Source: UBA11475 sp045655805 (GTDB lineage Bacteria; Bacillota; Clostridia; Christensenellales; Borkfalkiaceae). Taken from it: a stretch of 9,297 nt of DNA. How positions within the stretch are numbered: the first letter of the stretch is position 1; every line of letters starts with the position of its first letter. Under the pieces are notes generated by a model. That model worked only from the letters and a program-made list of their open reading frames with translations. It was not told where the DNA came from and made no database searches. Of this stretch, positions 1 to 5,912 are shown in pieces. The stretch is taken from positions 1-9,297 of the forward strand of contig JAZOPZ010000016.1 in NCBI GenBank assembly GCA_045655805.1, read 5' to 3'. Both the position numbers and the translations under genes were made by a program.

Positions 1-7
1 TTGATGA

Positions 8-16
8 CCTCCTTTT
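8..16 (-). promoter_or_regulatory. Shine-Dalgarno of a leftward gene starting off the window
   Basis: Read on the minus strand this is AAAAGGAGG, a near-perfect Shine-Dalgarno. Seven further bases run to the window edge without a start codon, so the start should lie at or just beyond position 1. The coding region itself is not visible, so nothing can be said about the product. Confidence 0.6.
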
Positions 17-48
17 GATTCTTTGTTGGGTTTGCAGACCTCAACTTT

Positions 49-77
49 ATTATATCAAAAGGAGTTTTTTTATTCAA
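49..77 (-). promoter_or_regulatory. Sigma-A promoter for the leftward off-window gene
   Basis: On the minus strand a TTGAAT -35 box (72-77) is separated by exactly 17 bases from a perfect TATAAT -10 box (49-54). The Shine-Dalgarno at 8-16 lies about 40 bases downstream, which gives a short leader. The promoter sits after the mgtE terminators, so the off-window gene has its own transcription start rather than depending on mgtE read-through. Confidence 0.7.
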
Positions 78-101
78 GAATCATAGGTTTAACCTTTTTT
101 G

Positions 102-124
102 AACCCCGTGTCTAACACGGGGTT
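102..124. terminator. Second hairpin downstream of mgtE
   Basis: A perfect 10-bp stem (102-111 with 115-124) closes a 3-base loop. It is GC-rich at its core (CCCCGTGT/ACACGGGG). On the plus strand only a short T run follows. On the minus strand, the direction of mgtE transcription, no clean U tract follows. It may be a back-up terminator or 3'-end stabiliser behind the stronger hairpin at 139-166, insulating the promoter at 49-77. The structure is clear; the role is inferred. Confidence 0.5.
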
Positions 125-132
125 TTCGCTAT

Positions 133-166
133 ACAATAAAAGCCCCACAAAAACGAGTGGGGCTTT
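133..166 (-). terminator. Rho-independent terminator of mgtE
   Basis: A perfect 10-bp stem, AAAGCCCCAC paired with GTGGGGCTTT (139-148 with 157-166), encloses an 8-base loop. On the minus strand it is followed by an interrupted T tract (TTTTATTG). It begins about 30 bases past the mgtE stop codon, as expected for an intrinsic terminator. Confidence 0.8.
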
Positions 167-195
167 ATGAAGATATTAATATTTAAACTATGTTT

Positions 196-1554
196 TTATA
201 AAATTGCAGTAGCAAACAACACAAATAATAAAAGCGACAATACGTCTATAATCGTAGTAATAAATGGACTTGCTACTACTGCAGGGTCTAATTTAACTGC
301 TTTTGCAATAAACGGTAAAATACATCCAACGAGTTTAGCAACGATAACGGTAATTGAAAGCGCTAGCGATACGACGAAAGAATTTAACGCATCATACGCC
401 TTGTAACCGAGCAAAAGGTTGTCAATTATCATCAACTTGCCAAAGCAAATGACGCCAAGGCAAAGCGCACAAAGTATACCGACACGGATTTCCATCCAAA
501 TTGCTTTGAAAAAGTCCCTACTTTCGACTTCTTGCAAAGATATACCACGAATAACCGTTACGCTTGATTGAGCGCCAGCGTTACCACCCGTACCCATAAG
601 CATAGGTATACAAGCAACCAAAATTGCTGAAAGGGCTTGTTGGTAACTATTTAAGATAATCCCAGTAAAAGTAGCACTAACCATCAAAAGCATAAGCCAC
701 GGCAAGCGTGAAAGCCAATGCCTAAACGCACCCGTTTTAAGATACGGTTTATCGCTAGTCGCCGTGACACCTGCCATAAGGGAAATATCTTCGGTGGCTT
801 CTTCTGCCATAATGTCGATAATATCGTCGACGGTAACGATACCAACCAAGCGTTGTTCTTTATCAACGACAGGCATCGTTAAAATATCGTATTTTTGGAA
901 TAAGAGTGCAAGCGTTTCTTGGTCGGTGAAAGTTTCACTGTAAATGAGATTTTCTTCCATCAAGTCGTCGATAACGGCAGTTCTTTCGGCTAAAATCAAA
1001 TCCCTAATCGACACTATACCCTTAAGCACGCGCCTATTGTCTATTACGTAAAAAGTATTGATCTGTTCGGTATCCTTTGCTTTTTTACGAAGAATTTCAA
1101 AAGCATCCCCTACCGTTGTACCGAGTTTTAAGTCGATATATTCAGTAGTCATTACTGAACCAGCAGTATCGTCTTCATACTGTAAAAGCCTATTTATCGT
1201 CGCCCTAGTGTCAGGTTTTGCAAGCGCTAAAATACGCCTTGCTACGTTTGCAGGCATTTCATCCAAAAGGTCAACTGCATCGTCCACCGCAAGATCTTCA
1301 ATAATCCCCGTTACTTCGTTATCGGAAAGTCTTCTAACAAGGTCTTCTTGCAAGTCGCTAGCCATATAACTGAAAGTATCTGCTCCCATATTTTTAGGGA
1401 GTAATCTAAAAATTTTGACTACGTCTTCAGGCGTTTCAACTTCTTCTAAAAACTCTGCTATATCTTGTTCGTAAAGTTCGGCAAGTTCTTGTTTTAACTG
1501 CCCAAATTTTTTCTCGTGGAGTAAATCAATATATTTTTCAAAATTTTCAATCAT
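196..1554 (-). CDS. mgtE: MgtE-family magnesium transporter
   Basis: This is a homodimeric Mg2+ channel of the inner membrane whose cytosolic part senses Mg2+. At 452 residues it is full length. The order is the acidic N domain (about 1-130), two CBS domains (about 131-190 and 195-255), a connecting helix, and a five-helix membrane domain (about 284-452). The family signature PMLMGTGGNAGAQSS lies at 317-331. Asp437 in the last helix (TTIIDVLS) corresponds to the conserved pore Asp that binds hydrated Mg2+ in characterised MgtE. The start is supported by AAAGGAG seven bases before ATG. The upstream leader contains an M-box riboswitch (1683-1837) and terminator, so expression should fall when Mg2+ is high. 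The protein (CBS gating) and its mRNA are thus both predicted Mg2+ sensors. Nothing is truncated or unusual. Confidence 0.97.
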   Translation of the reverse strand: MIENFEKYIDLLHEKKFGQLKQELAELYEQDIAEFLEEVETPEDVVKIFRLLPKNMGADTFSYMASDLQEDLVRRLSDNEVTGIIEDLAVDDAVDLLDEMPANVARRILALAKPDTRATINRLLQYEDDTAGSVMTTEYIDLKLGTTVGDAFEILRKKAKDTEQINTFYVIDNRRVLKGIVSIRDLILAERTAVIDDLMEENLIYSETFTDQETLALLFQKYDILTMPVVDKEQRLVGIVTVDDIIDIMAEEATEDISLMAGVTATSDKPYLKTGAFRHWLSRLPWLMLLMVSATFTGIILNSYQQALSAILVACIPMLMGTGGNAGAQSSVTVIRGISLQEVESRDFFKAIWMEIRVGILCALCLGVICFGKLMIIDNLLLGYKAYDALNSFVVSLALSITVIVAKLVGCILPFIAKAVKLDPAVVASPFITTIIDVLSLLLFVLFATAIL

Positions 1555-1642
1555 AAAACTACTCCTTTTAAGAAATTTAATCGTGTTAACAAAGTGATAA
1601 AAATGCGTTTTGCAAACAAAATCAACAATTGAATAACATTAG

Positions 1643-1675
1643 AAAAAATAAAAAACGCATTGCCCACGGCAATGC
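1643..1675 (-). terminator. Riboswitch-controlled terminator in the mgtE leader
   Basis: On the minus strand an 8-bp perfect stem (GCATTGCC and GGCAATGC, 1657-1664 with 1668-1675) has a 3-base loop. It is followed by G and then TTTTTTATTTTTT. It lies directly after the M-box aptamer and about 90 bases before the mgtE ATG. This is the usual position of the expression platform, where Mg2+ binding by the aptamer favours termination. Confidence 0.9.
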
Positions 1676-1682
1676 TTAAAAC

Positions 1683-1837
1683 ACCTTACCGTACGAGCTT
1701 TAGCACTGAAAGGCGGTGAAGTTGTATTAAGTTGCGCCTTGCTACGACGCGACCTGTTCAAACCTGTGTAAAACTGTCTCCACCCTTACACGGCAACAAC
1801 CCATATCCTTGCAGTAGCCTTACCTACCGATTTGCAA
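1683..1837 (-). ncRNA. M-box (ykoK leader) magnesium riboswitch
   Basis: The minus-strand sequence contains the recognisable M-box core. It has GGTAGGTAAGGCTACTG near the 5' end, then GGATATGGGTTGTTGCC, a middle hairpin region with GGAGACAG, ACAGG segments, and the 3' signature CAGTGCTAAAGCTC. This agrees with the known ykoK leader consensus (TTAGGTGAGGCTCCT...CTGCTGCCC...AGTGCTAAAGCTCTACG). M-box RNAs fold around several Mg2+ ions and shut off downstream transport genes. Placement directly between a promoter and an intrinsic terminator upstream of mgtE fits exactly. Boundaries are estimated to within about 10 bases from motif positions and the predicted transcription start. Confidence 0.93.
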
Positions 1838-1841
1838 CTTT

Positions 1842-1871
1842 AGTGTAAACCTAACGGGCGTAGTTTGTCAA
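1842..1871 (-). promoter_or_regulatory. Promoter of the M-box-mgtE transcript
   Basis: On the minus strand a perfect TTGACA (1866-1871) is followed after 18 bases by TACACT (1842-1847). The implied start site, near 1834-1836, is immediately upstream of the M-box core, so the transcript would begin with the riboswitch. The -10 box matches consensus at four of six positions. Confidence 0.65.
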
Positions 1872-1912
1872 TAATTTTTTATAAATTTATTGAAAATAAT
1901 TTTAAATACTTA

Positions 1913-1941
1913 TTGATTTTTGATTTTCACTATTATATAAT
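1913..1941 (+). promoter_or_regulatory. Promoter of the PHP-domain gene
   Basis: TTGATT (1913-1918), a 17-base spacer and a perfect TATAAT (1936-1941) lie just upstream of the Shine-Dalgarno and ATG at 1968. It is divergent from, and does not overlap, the mgtE promoter at 1842-1871. Confidence 0.75.
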
Positions 1942-1967
1942 TTAAAAAAATTAAGAAAAGGATTGTT

Positions 1968-2999
1968 ATGAAGAAATATTTATTCAAAAAAACAGGCAAT
2001 TTTTACAAGGCTGATTTGCATATACATAGTAACCTTTCAGACGGACAATATTCCCCTGCGGAACTCAAAAAAATGTATATGGAAAAGGGCTACTCAATAA
2101 TCGCTTTTACTGACCACGAGTTTATGTTGCCACATCCTGAACTTTCCGACGAAAACTTTTTGGCGTTAACTTCAACGGAACTTTCCGTTACCGAAGATTA
2201 CACTGGCAAGGTTTACGAATATCCTAAAACTTATCACTTAAACTTTTATTGTCCTGAAGAAAAGCGCGAATACCTTTCGATTTTTTCAGAACGATACGTT
2301 TGGCGTGAACAATCGCGCGCTTGCATTACTGACGAAATGCGCAAAGCCGATTACGAACATTTTTACAACGTAGACTGCATTAACGATATGATTGCAAAAG
2401 CCAACGCAGAAGGGTTTTTGGTCGTTTACAATCACCCCGTTTGGTCACTTCACTCCCGTGAAGATTATATAGATTTAAAAGGACTTTGGGGCGTAGAAGT
2501 TTACAACCACGGCAGTTTCGTTGACGGCTACGTTGAAACGGCTTTTCCTGCTGACGAATTTGCTAGAAAAGGCGAGAAAATCGTGCTTTCTTGTACAGAT
2601 GACGCCCACGCATTAAAACATATGTTTGGTGGCTGGGTAATAGTTAACGCAAAAAGTTTGGCATACGACGACGTTTTTACAGCGCTCAAAAACAAGGATT
2701 TATATTCTTCAACTGGCCCTGCTATTGAAGAAATTTATATTGAAGACGGTTTCCTTTACGTAAAGACTTCACCTGCTAAAAGAATTTTTCTTACTAGTGA
2801 AAGAAGATTTTCTCGCGCTCAATCTGCAGTAGAAGGACTTATTAGCGAGGCAAAATTTGACATTACCCCTTATATAGAAAATTCTAAAAAATGCGGTAGC
2901 GACCTTGATAAATGCTATCTCCGTATAACTGTATATGACGAAAAAGGTCAGTTTGCATACTCTCGCCCATACTTTTTTGATGAAATTGTAGAAAAATAA
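1968..2999 (+). CDS. PHP-domain metal-dependent hydrolase, CehA/McbA-like
   Basis: The 343-residue protein has an N-terminal PHP fold typical of metal-dependent phosphoesterases and related hydrolases. The metal-site motifs appear in order: DLHIHSNLSDG (residues 16-26, His18, His20 and Asp25), FTDHE (47-51), Glu71, His90, NHPVW (155-159), His181, and TDDAH (210-214). From about residue 245 a beta-rich C-terminal region begins with STGPAIEEI, as in the CehA/McbA group. No signal peptide or membrane segment is seen, so it is probably cytosolic. The start is preceded by AAAAGGA six bases before ATG. It is monocistronic, with its own promoter and a terminator shared with the convergent fusion frame. 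The fold is confident; the substrate cannot be told from sequence, and phosphoesters or carboxylic esters are both possible in the family. Confidence 0.88.
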   Translation: MKKYLFKKTGNFYKADLHIHSNLSDGQYSPAELKKMYMEKGYSIIAFTDHEFMLPHPELSDENFLALTSTELSVTEDYTGKVYEYPKTYHLNFYCPEEKREYLSIFSERYVWREQSRACITDEMRKADYEHFYNVDCINDMIAKANAEGFLVVYNHPVWSLHSREDYIDLKGLWGVEVYNHGSFVDGYVETAFPADEFARKGEKIVLSCTDDAHALKHMFGGWVIVNAKSLAYDDVFTALKNKDLYSSTGPAIEEIYIEDGFLYVKTSPAKRIFLTSERRFSRAQSAVEGLISEAKFDITPYIENSKKCGSDLDKCYLRITVYDEKGQFAYSRPYFFDEIVEK

Positions 3000-3014
3000 T
3001 TATCATAATATAAT

Positions 3015-3041
3015 AAAAAAAGAGCCGTTTGGCTCTTTTTT
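3015..3041. terminator. Bidirectional terminator
   Basis: AAAAAAGAGCC (3016-3026) and GGCTCTTTTTT (3031-3041) form a perfect 11-bp arm pair around a 4-base loop. A-runs and T-runs on both sides allow termination in either direction. It serves the PHP gene on the plus strand and the convergent chimeric frame on the minus strand. Confidence 0.9.
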
Positions 3042-3045
3042 AGTT

Positions 3046-4341
3046 TTAGCGTTTGCCAAGTTGTTTAAGACAAGTGGTAGCGGTTTCGACATCGTTAGTC
3101 GTAAACATAGTACATCCTAAATCAATTGCCTTTTTATAATTTTCGACGCTATCAGGGACTAAAATACAAGGTAAAACTTTGTTTTTAGATAAATATGAGT
3201 AATCGTCTTCAAAACCACAAAGATGGTCTTCGTCTTTACGCCAAATAGCCGACCAATCGGCGAAACTTTCAATCGGTTTTTTAGAAACGTCCAACTTTTC
3301 ATACCCAACGTATGCGTGAATTATGTACTTACCTTCATACTTATCGTAAATATACTCTAAAAGTTGTTGCGAAAAACTGTTCATTAAACTTCTTTCAGAA
3401 AGCCCGCACTGCTCGATTTTGTCAATGAGTAAATCGGCTGTTTCGTAAGCCCTATCGCCAAGTTCCACAGGATACTCTTTAAGTTCCCAATTTATAACCA
3501 AGTCGGTATCTTTAACCCACTCTAAAAACTCGTCTAAGGTAACGTTGTCGAGCGTTAAGAACGGATTGTCTATTGAAAGAGGTTCGCTTGGGAATACGTC
3601 CAACGCTGCACCGAGAATTTTTTTGTTTTTAAGAAGTTCGTAAAGAGCGTCGTAATCAACCATATGCGCCCTTGCAGTATTTATAAAAATAGCGGTAGGT
3701 TTCATAAGATTGAGCATTTCTCTATCTAAAATACACTTATTTACTCTTGCGTGTAGAGTTACGTAGTCGCTTTCACGCATAAGCGTAGGCAAATCAACCA
3801 TTTTAATATTGTACTTTTTGATAAATTCATCTTCAGGGTCGTACTTTATGTCCGTAGCCATAATTTTCACGCCGAACGAACTTAACTTTTCCGCCACTAA
3901 CCTACCAATACTGCTAAAACCGATAATGCCGACGGTTCTGCCTTTCATTTCCCAAATATTACCAAAATTAGAATAGTTTTCTCTCCAGTCGCCGTGTTTT
4001 ACTGCGTAGTGTGAACGCACTATATTACGGCTTTCGGCAATCATAAGTGCAACGGTCATTTCTGCAACGGCGTTTGAGTTGTGTGCAGGATTATTAAAAA
4101 CTGGTATTCCACATTCAGTAGCCGTAGCGACGTCGATATTTTCAAGACCACCACGGTTTACCAAAATAGCGCGTAATTTTTTTGCACGCTTGATAAGTTC
4201 ACCTGGAATTGGACATATATGTACGAACAAAATATCTGCATCTTCGATTTCAGTATAAAGTTCTTCAGGTATAGGAAGAGCAGTAGGGCCGTTCTTTTCA
4301 ACAACGGCAATCAACGAAGATGGAATTATTGCTTCGGGCAT
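3046..4341 (-). pseudogene. Chimeric remnant: 2-hydroxyacid dehydrogenase middle fused to GDPD C-terminus
   Basis: The 431-codon open frame joins two incomplete enzymes. Residues about 17-267 match the D-isomer 2-hydroxyacid dehydrogenase family. They show RGGLENID (63-70), AVAEMTVALM, a Rossmann segment with GFSSIG (141-146, the second Gly of GxGxxG being Ser), NTAR with the catalytic Arg224, and Glu253 in PSEP. The frame should then read TPHIAG with the catalytic His, but at Thr268-Leu269 it switches to TLDEFLEWVKDT. It continues as the C-terminal part of a glycerophosphodiester phosphodiesterase (NWELK at 284-288, GLSERSLMNSFS at 313-324). The GDPD N-terminus with its His-Arg and Glu-Asp active-site residues is absent. 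The first ~15 codons are antisense to a regulator fragment, and no Shine-Dalgarno precedes the ATG. Neither enzyme should be active. An assembly chimera is the main alternative. Confidence 0.82.
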
Positions 4342-4540
4342 TTACGAACTTTTACTAAAAACGATAGCAAGTCAGTCTAAAGAAATTTTCTATTTGGTTC
4401 ACGAAAACAAATATAATCAACCATTTAGCGTTGTTTACGGAAATCTTAACTCCGTCGACGCCGTAATAAGTGATTTTGACTTTCCGTCAAAAACCAAAGA
4501 ACGCTACAAATCTACTCGGTTTTATCTTGTAAAAGACTAA
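4292..4540 (+). pseudogene. Headless C-terminal fragment of a probable DeoR-family regulator
   Basis: The plus-strand frame ending at TAA 4538-4540 reads FFSTTAINEDGIIASGIYE, then EIFYLVHENKYNQPF, then LNSVDAVISDFDF, and ends FYLVKD. This resembles the end of the DeoR C-terminal sugar-phosphate sensor domain, which typically has FFS-GI...E...K, LLADSSKFG and IDxxITD motifs in the same order and spacing. The frame has no ATG or Shine-Dalgarno and is stopped at 4256-4258, so the helix-turn-helix and most of the sensor domain are missing. Its 5' edge abuts the truncated 5' end of the 2-hydroxyacid dehydrogenase on the other strand. That fits a regulator once divergent from the operon it controlled. 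The family call is from motif memory and is moderately secure; the truncation is plain. Confidence 0.65.
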
Positions 4541-4580
4541 ATTTTTATTCAAAAGTCAATTTATTTTACCTTTCTCACTA

Positions 4581-4608
4581 TTGACAACGGCTAAAAAAGT
4601 GTTACAAT
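4581..4608 (+). promoter_or_regulatory. Promoter of the acyltransferase-like gene
   Basis: A perfect TTGACA (4581-4586), a 16-base spacer and TACAAT (4603-4608) lie 26 bases before the ATG at 4634. The Shine-Dalgarno GAGGTG (4621-4626) follows. It is the first signal after the decayed regulator fragment and isolates the live gene from it. Confidence 0.8.
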
Positions 4609-4633
4609 CTAAAAAAGAACGAGGTGCAATTTT

Positions 4634-5500
4634 ATGATAAAATATTTTATGCAAAAAATCGGTTTTCCAAACGAGGCTATCGACTACCTTTGTGAGCAGT
4701 ATGAAGTTTTAATGCAAAACGAAAAAGTTAAAGAAGACTTTTTATCTGCTTACGAAATTATTTTTGATATTAATGCACCGTACACGCATATGACCATCGT
4801 AAACGGCGTTGCCGAATACACGAATATGGACAAGCATACCGTAGAACTTTTGTTCTTTTTATCGGCAATGCCTGCCCTTAAGTGCGCATATAAATCGCGT
4901 GGAATAAGCGACGAGATTTTTTGGGAAAATATGAAAGATTTTAACTATAAACTTAAAGAGTGCCACGACTTACACGGCGTTTGGGGAACGATGGCGGGTA
5001 ACTGGTACAAGCATTTTTATAGTGTAAAAATCTACACCCACGGCAGACTTCAGTTTGAAGAAATTAAAGCGCCGTTCGATTATAAAACCATTAAGGAAGG
5101 CTCTTTTGCTCTTAACTGCCATATCCCAGGGTGTGGGCCACTTACCGAAGACGCCGTTAAAGATGCTTTCAAACGAGTTTATGAAAGTTATAAAGACCGT
5201 TTTAAAGATGGTATCGTACCTATTTATTGTCACTCTTGGCTTTTGTATCCACCATTTTTAGAAAAGTTAAAGGACGGATCTAATATTAAAAAATTCTCAC
5301 AAAACTTTGATATAGTCAAACACCATCCCGACTTTAACAACGGCAATTTTTGGAGAGTTTTCAACAAAGAATATAAAGAAGGCATAACCAAGCAAATACC
5401 TATTGATAACTCCGTAAAGCGCGCGCTTGCCGAGTTAATTGAAACCGGCGACTCAATGGGGTTAGGTAACGGTGTAATTTTATTAGACGGTAATTTTTAA
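4634..5500 (+). CDS. Acyltransferase-like protein of the DUF5596 / GNAT-C type
   Basis: The 288-residue protein resembles the two-part acyltransferase family described in Bacillota. It has an all-helical N-terminal DUF5596 domain (about 1-125) followed by a GNAT-like C-terminal half (about 127-288). Recognisable pieces are GRLQFE (137-142), NCHIPGCGPLTEDAV (161-175), the family hallmark CHSWLLYP (199-206), SNIKKF (216-221), and IPIDNSVKRAL (255-265) before MGLGNG (275-280). There is no signal peptide or membrane segment. GAGGTG seven bases before the ATG supports the start. It is transcribed alone from a strong promoter, and its 3' end faces the hairpin element at 5517-5859. Acyl-group transfer is inferred from the fold family; donor, acceptor and pathway are unknown. 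Confidence 0.82.
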   Translation: MIKYFMQKIGFPNEAIDYLCEQYEVLMQNEKVKEDFLSAYEIIFDINAPYTHMTIVNGVAEYTNMDKHTVELLFFLSAMPALKCAYKSRGISDEIFWENMKDFNYKLKECHDLHGVWGTMAGNWYKHFYSVKIYTHGRLQFEEIKAPFDYKTIKEGSFALNCHIPGCGPLTEDAVKDAFKRVYESYKDRFKDGIVPIYCHSWLLYPPFLEKLKDGSNIKKFSQNFDIVKHHPDFNNGNFWRVFNKEYKEGITKQIPIDNSVKRALAELIETGDSMGLGNGVILLDGNF

Positions 5501-5584
5501 ACGACAATTTAAATAAAAAAAGCCACCTAAGCCGAGTCCCTACAAGGGATTCGGCAACTAAATAAATCCTTACGGATTTGTGAT

Positions 5585-5642
5585 ATTCGTCTAATGACGA
5601 GTGAGATTGCCTTATGACAGTTATATTCGCCTTGTGGCGAGT
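5585..5642. repeat. Tandem trio of related small hairpins
   Basis: Three units (5585-5602, 5606-5621, 5625-5642) share the pattern ATT + 3-4-base arm + 4-base loop + complementary arm + AGT. The first and third are ATTCGTCTAATGACGAGT and ATTCGCCTTGTGGCGAGT, which differ by compensating arm changes (GTC/GAC against GCC/GGC). The middle unit is shorter and has one mismatched pair. Spacing is about 20 bases. They sit inside the inner 14-bp inverted repeat. Confidence 0.8.
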
Positions 5643-5765
5643 TAAGGATTTATTTAATATTACTTTGACCACAGGTCAAAATATAACGCAAGATACTTGC
5701 ATATCACTTTTAGCCACACGGCTAAAAATACAACTTATTTTGTTTAATTACTGTGGTAAAGATAA

Positions 5766-5804
5766 AGCCCACTACATTTCGCCTAAAGCGAAGTATAGTG
5801 GGCT
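5766..5804. repeat. Long hairpin inside the array element
   Basis: AGCCCACTA (5766-5774) pairs perfectly with TAGTGGGCT (5796-5804). The helix continues, after one C-A mismatch, through 5776-5782 with 5788-5794 (TTCGC/GCGAA core) to a 5-base loop. It is the strongest single hairpin of the element. Confidence 0.8.
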
Positions 5805-5912
5805 ACACTTTTATTTTGAATTTAAATCCCTATGTCTATTGCAGTTTAGGTGGCTTTTTATGTTTTTGGTTAAATTTCGCGATACCGTTCAATACCTAAA
5901 CGGGACTTTTTA

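Larger units (their letters stand above)
5517..5859. repeat. 343-bp nested hairpin-array element with 14-bp terminal inverted repeats
   Basis: The ends are perfect 14-bp inverted repeats (5517-5530 AAAAAGCCACCTAA; 5846-5859 its complement). Inside, in order: an 11-bp hairpin with one G-T pair (5531-5555); a second 14-bp inverted repeat (5559-5572 with 5643-5656) enclosing three small hairpins (5585-5602, 5606-5621, 5625-5642); three more (5664-5680, 5688-5700, 5708-5727); and a long one (5766-5804). Most loops are 3-5 bases. The outer arms look like a bidirectional terminator (GCCACC/GGTGGC with A and T runs) between convergent genes, so it probably ends both transcripts. Frames across it are byproducts of the palindromes. 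No transposase and no clear target-site duplication are visible. It could be a MITE-like or REP-like element, a structured RNA, or an elaborated terminator. Confidence 0.85.

Noticed and set aside
1058..1369. 103-codon plus-strand frame inside mgtE
   Set aside because: Antisense shadow of the mgtE CBS and N domains, with no ribosome binding site.
3046..4341. Intact bifunctional enzyme
   Set aside because: The dehydrogenase lacks its N-terminal part and catalytic His, and the GDPD half lacks its N-terminal active-site residues; there is also no Shine-Dalgarno.
5517..5859. CRISPR array
   Set aside because: The repeated pieces are short palindromes of differing sequence with no constant direct repeat and no spacer-length regularity.
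5517..5859. Insertion sequence remnant
   Set aside because: Terminal inverted repeats are present, but there is no transposase fragment in any frame and no convincing target-site duplication at the flanks.
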